From Zelopaecilomyces penicillatus (lineage: Eukaryota; Ascomycota; Sordariomycetes; Hypocreales; Pseudodiploosporaceae), in assembly GCA_005765155.1 (NCBI GenBank), contig VCCP01000005.1:2294001-2358000 (forward strand): a stretch of DNA of 64,000 bases, in the 5' to 3' direction. Shown one piece after another: positions 25,614 to 37,152 of this stretch; position 1 is the first letter of the stretch; the number at the start of each line of letters is the position of its first letter. The notes below the pieces were generated by a model that saw nothing but the letters and a program-made list of their open reading frames with translations, did no database searches and was not told the origin of the DNA. A program made the position numbers and the translations under genes.

Positions 25614-28600
25614 TATAAATCTTATTTAATTATAAAAAAGATTATTTAAATTTTATATTTTAAATAAAAGCTTATTAAACTTAAATTAATTAATAAAGCT
25701 AAATTTATTTTAAGCTTAAAAAGAAAAACTATTATAATTATTAAAATTTATTTATTATATATATAATAGCTTTAATTATATAATAGGCTATTATTTAAAA
25801 GGTATTAAAAATATAATTAATCTAAGATTATTTAAAAAATAGTAAAATAATAGTTAATATAATTTAAAAAAGATTATTAATTAAAATAAGCCTTTTAATT
25901 TTAATTAAATAAATAAATATTATAATAATTATTTATTTTTATATATTAATAATAATTAAAGAATAATATAATATTAAAATATATATAAATCTTAATATAT
26001 ATTTAAAATTCAATTAAATTAATAAAATATTTATAAGAAAAATAAATTAAAATAGATATTTATTAAAAATCCTTCTTTTATATAAATAATAAATAAAGAA
26101 TTAATTTATATTTATAATCTTTAAAAAGTATTTATTATATTTATAAATCTAAAAGGGTTTATTTAATAATATATTTATATTTATTAAGGCTTAAATATAA
26201 TCTTAAAAAAGAATTATATTATTTAAAATATTAATATTATAAATATATTTAAAATACTTAAATATATATAATAATTTATATACTTATTTAATATAGCTTT
26301 AATATATATATATATATATATATTATTTAAAGATATCTACTTATTTAATCTTTAAAACCAGGCCTTTTAAAAAGACATTATTTATAATTATTATTTATAT
26401 ATAATTATAAAGAGTGTATAATAATTCCTGATTAAAATTAAATAAAAGAATAAAGAATAAATTATATAATAAATATATATAAGGTATTAATTTATAAAGA
26501 TTAACTCTAGCTTTAAATTAAAAACCTTTTATTATTATAATTATTTAAAGGATATATAACACTCTTTTTATCTAAAATAAAAATAAATATTTAAACTCTT
26601 TTATTATAATTATTATTTAGATAATATATTATAATAGATTTATTAATTCATATATAATTATTTAATATATTAAAATAGTTATATCCTTTAATAATAATAT
26701 TAAAGATTATTTTAATTATTATTTATTATAAATAAATATTAAATATAAATATCTAATAACTTTATAATAAAGCTTTTAGTATAAGATAATTTATTAAAAC
26801 TTTTAATAATTATTATTAATTATTTATTAAATATATCTAGCTAGAAATAATAATATCTATAATTATTAAGATATATATTAAATAATTCTAGAATATTTAA
26901 TAATATTTCTATAGATTTTTAAAAAAGAATTATTATAAGTAAAGATTTAGATTAATTAAATTATTTTTAAATTATATTATATAAATTAATATATATTAAA
27001 TAATTTTTATTTATTTTATATTATTTATAAATAAATAATAATATAGAATATATAAATTAAAAGATTTAAAATATCTTTTAAATAATTATATATTTTTTAT
27101 AATTTAATTTAATTAATTATTCTTTAATCTATTAACTAATATTTTATAATAAAAAATCCTTAATAATTTATTTAAGCTTATATTAATTATTAAGGATTTC
27201 TTATAATAAGAAATAAATAAGAAAAAGATTAAAATAATAAATATTTATAAAATAAAATAAAAAAAATTTATATAAGGATTATTAAAAAATATAAAATAAT
27301 TATAATTCTTAAATAATTTTAAAATAAAATAAAATAATATTTATTTCTTTAATAATCCTATATTATAATAATATTATATTAAAATATTATTATTAAATAT
27401 TATATATATATAATAATAAAAAATAGAAATAAATATTTATATCTTTTATTATTATTTAAAAATAAAATCTAATAATATATTAAGCTTATTTTAAATCTAT
27501 TAAATATTCTTTTTTATCTTAAACTTTAACTTTAAATCTATATATTTTAATTAATATTATTTATATATTAAAGATATTTTTAAAATAAATTAAATAAAAA
27601 TATATTATCATTATTAAATAATTAATAATAAATATTATTTATAAAGAGCTTAATTGAAAATATATTAATAAATAATAATATAATACCTTAAGATTAATAT
27701 ATCTTAAAAGAAAAGAGATTTATTTATATTAAAAACTTATATAAAGGATATAATAAGAATATAAAAGTAATTTATAAATATATCTTAAATAATATAAAAA
27801 TTATAGATAATATAATAATTTTAGTATTATTAATATTATTTATAATTATTATAAAAATAGAAAAAAGATTAATAATAATAATTATATAATAATTAAAATT
27901 TATTTAAAATTAAATTAAAATATAATTTATCTTTTATTATTTTATTTATTATTAAGCTTATATCTCTTTTTTATATATAAATCATATCTTTTATTATATT
28001 TAATAATCTTAATCTAAAAATAATAAAGTTATTTTAAATACTATATATTTAAAAGGGATTTATATAAATATAAGAGATTAAAGTATAAATCTTATTTTAT
28101 TATTATATAAAATAATATAAATTAAATCTAAATAAAGATAAATAAGGATATTATAATAAGATATTATAATTAGGGTATTTAAATTATTTTAATTAATTAA
28201 TTGATTCTATTATTTTCTTTTTTATCATTAATTTTAAATTTTAAATTAATTTAAATTTAAACTTTTTATTAATATTATATTTAATTTTATATTTATTATT
28301 ATTTAAAAGGTTTTTTTAAAAATAAATAATATCTTATTATATTTTGAAAATATATTCAGCTTTTATTTTATAAATTTAATATATTATTTTAATTCTTATT
28401 TATTATATCTTTATTATATAATTATAAGAAGAGATTTATAATATATAAATATATTATTTATTATTTATAAATATAAAAGCTTATATTTTTTTAAGTTAAT
28501 ATAAGATTTATATATTTATTTTATAATATTAAGATTTAATATAAGATTGAAAAAATGTATATATATATCTATAATTTATTATTATTAAAAAGATACTTTA

Positions 28601-28639
28601 TATAAAAATCTTTTAAATATAATAAGATCTTTAATTTTA

Positions 28640-28872
28640 AGCCCTTTAAAAGCCTGCCTAACAGCTTATCTAATAACCTTATAAACTTGTAACAGCCTAC
28701 CTAACAGCCTATATAACAGCCTTATAATAACCTTATAATAACCTTATAATAGTCTGTTTAATAGCCTGCCTAGCAGCTTATATAATAGCCTAATAATAAC
28801 TTATAACAGTTTAAATAATAGCCTTATAATAACCCTTTAATAATCTATATAATAGTCTATTATAAATCTCTT
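28640..28872. repeat. Degenerate minisatellite with AACAGCCT/AATAGCCT motifs
   Basis: Irregular repeats of the type CCTAACAGCCTATATAACAG and TTATAATAACC run for about 230 bp. Variants differ mainly by C/T and G/A. This is one of the few places in the AT blocks where CpA and TpG survive (ACAGCC, CTGCC). The motif resembles the minisatellite inside the solo LTR at 60786-61260. Confidence 0.65.
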
Positions 28873-29519
28873 CTAAAATAATTAAATAATAAAAAGGATT
28901 TACATTATATTGTTTATTTTTATACTTTTATATTATAATTTAATAATAAAGAATAGATATATTAAGCTAATCTAAAAATTAAGATTATATTTAAAATAAT
29001 ATAAATTATTATATCTATAAATAATATAAATTATTATATCTATAAATAATAAAAAACATATCTATATATTATAAGATTTTAAAATAATTATTAAAGTACT
29101 TTAAATATAAGATTAAGCTTAAGAATTATATTATATTCTTTATATATTTTAAATAATTATATATTATAATTATATTTCTTTAATATTTACTAATAAATTA
29201 TTTTTATATTTATATTATATTAATTTTAATAATTTTTAAAAATATTTCTTAATATATTTTCTTTTTTAAAATATAATAATAAATCTATTTTTTATATTTT
29301 AATTTAAAGGCTTTATAAAATAATAAATATATTATTAATTTAATTTTAATTATTAATATTTTTAATTATTTTATTATAAAATTAATAATTCTATTTTTAT
29401 CATGTATTTATAAATCTTATTAGTTTATATATTAAATACGTTTTTATATTATTATCTTATAATATTAAATTCTAATATAAAGATTTAAAAAGATATAATA
29501 AAATATAAAGACTTATTAA

Positions 29520-29690
29520 TTAATTATTTAAAAAAGGCTTTTATAAAGGCTTTTATAAAATTATTATAATATTATAAAGTAGGCTATTAAATATACTATT
29601 ATAAGATTATTATAAGGCTATTATAAGCTATTAAGCAGGCTATTAAATAAGCTATTATAATATTATAAAAGTAATACTATTATTAAATTA
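29520..29690. repeat. Probable inverted relative of the 28.6-kb minisatellite
   Basis: Repeats of AGGCTATTA, TAAGCTATT and AGCAGGCTATT are the reverse complement of the TAATAGCCT and GCCTGCC words at 28640-28872. The two tracts lie about 650 bp apart in opposite orientation and may be the arms of an inverted repeat. Confidence 0.45.
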
Positions 29691-29905
29691 AAGAGAAGTT
29701 TATAAAAAAGGTTTTATTTCTTTAGATTTATATTTTATTATTCTTTTTTATAATCTTATATTAGAATTTAATATTATAAAATAATTATAAAAAAGATAAT
29801 TTAAATTAATTTATTATATAAATATTTAATATTATAAATAATAAAAGATAATATTATAAATAATAAAACTCTTATTTATAATTTTATTAAAATATAAAAA
29901 AAGAG

Positions 29906-30091
<186 letters not shown>

Positions 30092-30120
30092 ATCCTAAAT
30101 ATAATAATTTTAATAACCGA

Positions 30121-30480
30121 TCTAATGTATATACTGTTTTATAAAAGTGTTCATTATATTAGCCTGCTCTTTTATAATATAATATACTATTCAGATCCTT
30201 GTCCAAAGTCATATTCTCGGCGACCGAGTTTATACCCGACTCGTTTCGTACAAGCGAGCTGGCACAGCGACCGATACCAGCCGCATTACCGAGGTCAACG
30301 CCTACTTCCCTCAGCCGCCGCATCATTCGGCTCGCTTTTCATTAGGCCTCCAATATTCTTTTCTTCACGAAGTCCGCTTTGTCCACTCTGCCATTTTTCT
30401 CATAAAACTGATATATCAGTCATCCCATACATTTGCCGACGCCAGCCTAGACTCCGGTTCTGAAACTGCTCCATTATGTG
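30121..30480. other. Normal-composition DNA without a recognised gene
   Basis: GC content rises sharply at about 30195. A 112-codon plus-strand frame (30125-30463) starts in AT-rich DNA, is rich in Ser, Arg and Pro, and resembles no family I know. A minus-strand frame of about 50 codons is also open here. Neither is supported as a gene; the stretch may be promoter DNA of the aconitase gene or the remnant of an old gene. Confidence 0.4.
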
Positions 30481-30732
30481 GAGTACTCCTGTATTTACTC
30501 TCATCTAGCACACATAGTGATCATCTCTCTCTTTTTTTGCCATAGTTAATTTGGTTCATCTGGTAATTGTGACTGTTGAACCCACATGCTATGCTGGGGC
30601 TTCTTGAACAAACTCATGTATGCTGAGTCTACAGAATCTAGATAAACACTGGGTTCCTGCTGGCTTTTAAGTGGGGAACATTTCGGCAGGCATGGCGAAA
30701 CGGGTCAACGGATTGTTTTCGCAAAGCCCATG

Positions 30733-30920
30733 ATTGGTTGCCCGGCTCAAAGCGATGGACTTCTGACGCAGTGTAGCCTGCCACTCTAGTCGGCAATGCC
30801 CCACTTCCTTTCCAGTTGATAACATCTCCCTCTGGTCCTAGCCCCAGAGCCGGCTAGAAAACACCTCGCTCTCTTTTGCAACCATTTCCTCTTCCATTAT
30901 TATTCTCTTCATTCTCATCC
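30733..30920 (+). promoter_or_regulatory. Likely aconitase promoter elements: inverted CCAAT box and CT-rich tract
   Basis: ATTGG (inverted CCAAT, 30733-30737) lies about 300 bp before the aconitase ATG, inside TGATTGGTTG. A strongly pyrimidine-rich strand follows at about 30862-30920 (CTCGCTCTCTTTTGC and TTTCCTCTTCC words), which is common near transcription starts of highly expressed fungal genes. CCAAT boxes bound by the HAP/CBC complex are known to control iron-dependent and respiratory genes, including aconitase, in Aspergillus. The role here is inferred. Confidence 0.4.
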
Positions 30921-31035
30921 ACTGCCAGGGCTTGGTTGATCAATCAGTGTTGCTCTGCGAGCATTGGGGCCTCTCTCCACGCAACTGAGAACCTCAAATT
31001 TTCTCTTACCTCCTCAATTGGTTGTGCCCGTCATT

Positions 31036-33603
31036 ATGCTTGCTTCCCGACAGGTTCTAGGCAACATTGCCCGGAGCCGGGCCGTGGGCAATGGCGCGTC
31101 ATGCGTGCGTCGTCTTGCTACGGTATCAGATTCTGCTCTGGACCGGAAAGTGAGTTTGCCTGGATTATCTACTGGCGTCCCCTTCGCCAGGCTTATTCTG
31201 TGCACTCTTGTCTAATCGTTTTTTTCTCAACCAGGTTCGCCAAAATAATTGGGAGGAGAACAACTTCATCAACTACAAGAAGATGTCTGAAAATCTCTCT
31301 ATTGTCCGCAGCCGACTCAATCGCCCCCTAACTTTCGCTGAAAAGATCCTTTACTCACATTTAGATGATCCTCATGGTCAGGACATCGAACGTGGCAAGT
31401 CTTACCTAAAGCTGCGACCTGATCGTGTGGCTTGTCAAGATGCCACTGCTCAGATGGCCATTCTTCAATTCATGTCTGCAGGCATGGACTCGGTTGCAAA
31501 TCCCAGCACTGTCCATTGTGATCACTTGATTGAGGCTCAAGTGGGTGGTCAAGTGGACCTTGATCGCGCCATCGGTATTAATAAAGAGGTTTATGATTTC
31601 TTGTCCTCGGCCTGTGCTAAATACAACATTGGTTTTTGGCGCCCAGGCTCTGGAATCATTCATCAAATTCTCCTCGAAAACTACGCATTTCCCGGTGGAC
31701 TCCTCATCGGCACTGACTCGCATACCCCCAATGGTGGAGGCTTGGGTATGTGCGCCATCGGTGTCGGTGGTGCTGACGCTGTTGATGTTATGGCCAATTT
31801 ACCATGGGAGCTCAAAGCTCCTAAAATTCTCGGTGTAAAGCTCACGGGTCAATTGTCGGGTTGGACTTCTCCGAAAGGTAAGCGTCTCATGCGACTGCTG
31901 TAACATTGTTCGAAGACGTTGTATTAACAGCTGTCTTGTCAAGATATTATCCTCAAGGTAGCGGATATCTTAACTGTAAAGGGCGGGACCGGTGCCATTG
32001 TTGAGTATCATGGCCCTGGAGTCGATGGTATATCCGCCACAGGCATGGGAACAATCTGCAACATGGGTGCTGAAATCGGCGCCACGACCTCGGTTTTCCC
32101 ATTTAATGATCGCATGTACGATTATTTGGCTGCGACGAAGCGTAAGGACATCGGCGAATTTGCACGAGCCTACGCCACTGAGCTCCGCGAGGACAAAGGG
32201 GCAGAGTATGACCAGCTCATTGAAATCAATCTCTCTGAACTAGAGCCTCACATTAACGGCCCGTTCACGCCTGATTTGGCTACACCGATTTCCAAGTTCA
32301 GTCAAGCAGTCAAGGATAACAACTGGCCAGAGGAACTCAAGGTTGGATTGATTGGCTCATGCACCAACTCATCATATGAAGATATGACTCGAGCTGCCTC
32401 TATTGCTCGCGATGCCCTAGATCACGGTCTCAAGGCTAAGGCTGCATTCACTGTCACACCTGGGTCTGAGCAGATTCGTGCCACTATCGAGCGCGATGGT
32501 CAACTGCAGACATTCGAAGAATTTGGCGGCGTTGTGTTAGCTAATGCCTGTGGTCCTTGCATTGGTCAATGGGACCGCCGGGATGTGAAGAAGGGTGAGG
32601 CCAATTCAATCTTGTCCTCGTATAACCGAAACTTCACAGGTCGAAACGACGGTAATCCGGCTACACATTCCTTTGTTACTTCACCCGACCTGGTAGTTGC
32701 TCTAAGCATTGCTGGTAGTCTTCATTTCAACCCTCTCAAGGACAAGTTGACGGACAAGGATGGTAATGAATTTCTCCTCAAACCGCCAACTGGTGATGGT
32801 CTTCCCAGTAGAGGCTATGACCCTGGTAACAACACATATCAGGCACCCCCCACAGACCGTGCAAGCATCAATGTGCAAGTTGCCCCTACTTCTGATCGTC
32901 TTCAAATTCTTCAGCCTTTTGAGCCCTGGGATGGTAAAGATGCTAAGGACATTCCTATTTTGATCAAGGCTCAGGGCAAGACCACCACTGATCACATCTC
33001 CATGGCGGGGCCATGGCTAAAATATCGTGGCCACCTCGACAACATTTCCAATAACATGCTTATCGGCGCTGTCAATGAGGCTAATGGCGAGGCCAACAAG
33101 ATCAAAAACTTTACGACTGGCGACTGGGATGCTGTTCCCGCCGTTGCTCGTGATTATAAAAAGAAGGGAATTAAGTGGGTCGTTATTGGGGACTGGAACT
33201 ATGGCGAGGGCAGCTCGCGTGAGCATGCTGCATTAGAACCTCGTCACTTAGGCGGCTTAGCAATTATTACTCGAAGCTTTGCTCGTATCCACGAGACTAA
33301 CCTCAAGAAGCAGGGCATGCTGCCACTCACCTTTGCAGAGCCCGCTGATTATGATAGGATCAGGCCTGATGATAAAGTATGTTTCGAAAGCAAATGAAGC
33401 TTGAGGCTTATATAGCTGACCATCAACAGGTTGACATTCTTAGCACAGAGCTTGCTGTCGGAAAACCCCTTACTATGGTAGTACACCCTAAAGACGGCAG
33501 TTCATTTGAGGTCAAGTTGCAGCAGACCTTTAACGAAGCACAAATTGAGTGGTTCAAGAATGGAAGTGCACTGAACACTATGGCCAAGAGAACCAGAAAT
33601 TAA
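31036..33603 (+). CDS. aco1: Mitochondrial aconitate hydratase (4 exons)
   Basis: This is the TCA-cycle 4Fe-4S enzyme that converts citrate to isocitrate through cis-aconitate in the mitochondrial matrix. Exons are 31036-31149, 31235-31877, 31944-33376 and 33430-33603, giving 787 aa, the normal fungal length. Introns start GTGAGT, GTAAGC and GTATGT, with CTAAT or CTGAC branch sites. The N-terminus MLASRQVLGNIARSR is basic and Ser/Ala-rich, as expected of a mitochondrial presequence, and LATVSD marks the probable mature start. Cluster ligands are C392 (GSCTNSS), C455 and C458 (ANACGPCIGQW); their 63- and 3-residue spacing matches animal aconitase. Substrate and active-site blocks are HCDHLIEAQ, GTDSHTPN, SYNRNFTGRND and YGEGSSREHAALEP. 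The C-terminal swivel domain is complete and ends with KNGSALNTMAKRTRN. No stop or missing key residue is visible despite the RIP-mutated surroundings. An upstream in-frame TTG is not needed; the first ATG fits the family. Confidence 0.97.
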
Positions 33604-33692
33604 GTAATCGCCATGCGGGGCAATTTTACTCTGATGTATTGACCCTCTTCCGCTGACATGCCGAGTTTTGTCTGGTGCAACATTCAATACAT

Positions 33693-33920
33693 TTATGTCA
33701 TGCTCATGAATGAGGTGTCTGAATCTGCGTGTTGCAATTCAGGATGGCTCAGGCGTGGATGATTCTCTAGATAACTTTGTACACTTACAAGAATGTCATT
33801 GCAAATTTCGTCATATTCAAATGTGTGGGTATTGGCAATTGAGAAGTCTCGAACGTTATTTCTATAAGCTAATAGGGGGGATTCGTCCTCATATTCCAGT
33901 CCTGGAATCGATACGAGCTT
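33693..33920 (-). CDS. Unrecognised possible terminal exon on the minus strand
   Basis: A minus-strand frame of 75 codons is open from just after TAG (33923-33921) to a TAA at 33695-33693. It has protein-like composition: VSIPGLEYEDESPLLAY, then FEYDEICNDILVSVQSYLE. It has no ATG, so it would have to be a last exon. A plausible intron would run from GTACAA near 34000 to the CTAG just upstream of 33920, with a preceding exon in about 34000-34080. That exon would then run into the AT block, so the gene would be truncated. The plus strand of the same stretch holds a 118-codon ATG frame (33710-34066) rich in Cys and Arg, which looks more like an antisense shadow. I recognise neither product. Confidence 0.3.
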   Translation of the reverse strand, partial: KLVSIPGLEYEDESPLLAYRNNVRDFSIANTHTFEYDEICNDILVSVQSYLENHPRLSHPELQHADSDTSFMSMT

Positions 33921-34149
33921 CTAGCTACTGCCGTGCCGCAAGCAACATAACTATGTCCCCATTGAATACGATCTCAAAAAGTATAACGAGGGTTGTACGT
34001 ATGTGTAGTGGTTTCGAAAGGCAATGGTTGGCGTTGCCTGATGCTGATAGTAAGCAAACAGAGTAGGGGGGTGGATTTCTATATAATAAGTATTGAAATT
34101 CGCTTAATATATTAATTACTATCTGGATTAAATTACCTAAATATTTTAT

Positions 34150-34436
34150 ATATATTTCTATTACCCGTTGATTAAGGTCTATATATATCAGATTTAGGCA
34201 GCTAATTAAGAGATAAAGACTTTTAATTAATTATAAAATCTCTAGAATAGTATAAAATTTAAAATACAAATTTAATATATAAATATATTAATAGATAAGA
34301 TATCTTTCTTTATTAATTAATATATTATTTTTATATTTATAAAATTATTTTAAATATATTAATATTTTTTATTTTAAATATATTATTTAAATTATATATA
34401 TATAATAAAAAGCTTATAAATAAGACTATAAATTAT
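34150..34436 (+). repeat. Dispersed repeat copy 2 at the right edge of gene island 3
   Basis: Homologous to 23890-24180 in the same orientation and at the same kind of position, just after a gene island. Compared with copy 1 it carries A and T at many sites where copy 1 has G and C, mainly in the first 90 bp. It ends next to the TAAAG that flanks the split solo LTR. Confidence 0.6.
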
Positions 34437-34444
34437 ATATAAAG

Positions 34445-34522
34445 TATTATAATCTAATAGCTAAAATTATATAATAAACCTTAATTATATAATTAAATAA
34501 TATTATTAAATATATACTAAAG
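34445..34522 (+). repeat. Split solo LTR, 5' part (78 bp)
   Basis: This is the first 78 bp of an LTR (TATTATAATCTAATAGC...), preceded by TAAAG (34440-34444). Its continuation lies at 49741-50122, beyond the element that entered it at its internal TAAAG (34518-34522). The intact relative at 19745-20200 shows the same order without the interruption. Confidence 0.85.
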
Positions 34523-34980
34523 TATTATAACCTAATAGCTAAGGTTATATAATAAGCCTTAATTATATAACTTATAATATTACTAGGTATATACTAAAGG
34601 CTTAGAACTATATAAAATTAGATTATAATTCTAAAGGTGACCCTAAGCTTAAAATCACTCTTAAAACTATAATCCAATAAAATAGCTTATAATTCTAAGT
34701 ATAATCCAGTAATAAGGATTATAGCTTAAATTATAATCCAATATATATATATATATCCTTAATTTTTACTTTTTAAGATATAGCTTAAATAATTATTAAT
34801 ATATTTTTAATTTTATTATATTATTTACTATTATTTATTATATTAATATTTAACCTTTAATTATAATATTCTATATTTATTATTAATATAATAGATTTAT
34901 TATTTAAAATACCTTGATTTATTTATTAATATAAATCTTTTTTATTAAATTTATTTCTTAGGAATTTATTAAATATTATA
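34523..34980 (+). repeat. 5' LTR of the outer Gypsy element (458 bp)
   Basis: Begins TATTATAACCTAATAGC and ends TTAAATATTATA. Same length as the 3' LTR; differences are mainly C/T and G/A. Confidence 0.88.
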
Positions 34981-36695
34981 TATTAATAACTCTTATTTAA
35001 TAAGTTATTATATTATCCTAAGTAATACTATTATTTTATAAGATAGCTTTTTAAATCCCTATCCTATCTAGAAATATTAATATTCCTATTAATAACTTTA
35101 ATATAGATATTAATAAAGAAACTAAGATTATTCTTAAAGATTTCTAGGATAATTAAAAAAAAGTTAAATTTAAAATAAAAATCTTAAAAAAAAAACATAA
35201 GGATTAATATAAGGCTTATAAAAAAAAAAAAGTTAAATTTATTATTAAAATCTTCTAACTCTAAATTAAATAGCTTTTTAAAAATATAGAGATTTAAATA
35301 AAATAGTATAAATATAAATTAAAAATAATTATAGTATAGATATATAATAAAAAGAATACTAGAGAAATCTTAAAACTATAAATATTTAAGCCTTTTAATA
35401 ATATCTTAAATAAGCTTTAAGAGTTTCTTATTTAATTCTATATTTTCTTTTTATATTACTTAATATAAATTTAACTTAAATTAATTAAAATAAGATATAT
35501 TATAAGGCTTTTTATTAGGATTATACTTATTTAATTTAAACTAATATTTTAAGATTATATTAATAATACCTTAATAAATACCTTAAAAAAGAAAACTAAT
35601 CTAATCTTTATTAATTATAATATCTTTAAATAATAACTTTTAAATACCTTTAGATTATTAAATAAAAAATAATAAACTAAATAATATCTATATAACCTTT
35701 ATTAAATAAGATCTACCTTAAATTATATTATAAAATTCTAATAAATCTTATTTAAATTATCTAAAAAAGATAAATAAATATATATAAAAACCCTATATTA
35801 TAGACTTAAATTAGAAATTAAGAATAAATTATATAAAGAAATTTAATTAGATTTTTTTATAGAATATTATATTATAGCTATTATTATTAATAATAAATAG
35901 TACTTATATTAATAAGAAAAGAAATATAAAGAATAAAACTAAAAATCAATTTATTTTGGATTTTAATTATAATAATAATATAAAATAAATTATAATTAAT
36001 AATAAAATAATCCTAATACCTTATTAATTTATATAAATCTTAATATTATTTAATAAAAAGATATATTAAAAATCTAATATTATAATTATAATAGATATAA
36101 ATATATCTTTTAATAATATAAATAATTTAAAAAAGATAAGAAACCTTAAAAGCTAGTATCTAATATATAATAAAGTATATATATTATAACTAAAAATAAA
36201 TAAACCTTAATTATAATAAAATAAAGAAAATAAAAAAAAGGATAATCTAGAAATTATAAATACCCTATACCTTAATAATTACTAATACTATAAACTATAT
36301 TAACTTAATCTAATATTATATAATAAAATTAATAACTAGATATAGATATAGATAAAAAAGAATACTTTAAAGAAATTCTAGATTAATAAATAATCCCTAT
36401 TATAAATAATAAAAATATCTTAATTAAGAATAAAATAATAAATAATAGCTTAAACTCTAACTCTTTAAAATCTAAAGATAATAAATCTCTTAGAATAATT
36501 TAATATTATATTATATTATATCTATTACCTAAGAATACTATTTATAAATACCTTAAAAAAAAAAAATTAAACTTATATAAATATTAAATTATATAAATAA
36601 AATTAATCTTTAATTTATAATTATTAAATATATTTATAAATAAATATTAAAAAAAGATTTAAATATTTTTATTCTAAGAGATTACCTTAAAAGAG

Positions 36696-37152
36696 TATAA
36701 TATTTAATAAATTCCTAAGGGATAAATCTAATAAAAGGGGTTTATATTAATAGATAAATTAAGGTATTCTAAGTAATAGGTCTATTATATTAATAATAGA
36801 TATAGAGTATTATAATTAAGGATTAAGTATTAATATAATAAACAATAATAAATAATATAATAAAGTTAAAAATATATTAATAACTATCTAAGTTATATTT
36901 AAAGAGTAAAAATTAAGTATATATATATATATCTTAGATTATAATTTAAACTATAATCCTTATTACTAGATTATATTTAAAGTTATAAGCTATCCTATTA
37001 AATTATAGTTTTAAGAGTAATCCTAAGCCTAGGATTATTTCTAGAATTATAATCTAATTCTATATAATTCTAAGCCTTTAATATATACCTAATAATATTA
37101 TAAGTTATATAATTAAGGCTTATTATATAATCTTAATTATTAGATTATAATA
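36696..37152 (-). repeat. 3' LTR of the nested element (457 bp)
   Basis: On the plus strand it begins TATAATATTTAATAAATTCC and ends GATTATAATA, the reverse complement of the family LTR. Confidence 0.88.

Noticed and set aside
26410..26570. Inverted repeat AAAGAGTGT / ACACTCTTT as ends of a small DNA transposon
   Set aside because: Only 9 bp match, with no convincing flanking duplication; expected by chance in such DNA.
30125..30463. 112-codon plus-strand gene before aconitase
   Set aside because: It starts in AT-repeat DNA, has unusual composition and has no recognised motif.
33710..34066. 118-codon plus-strand gene after aconitase
   Set aside because: It is rich in Cys, Arg and Ile with no motif; the antisense frame looks more protein-like. 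Kept only as an uncertain region.
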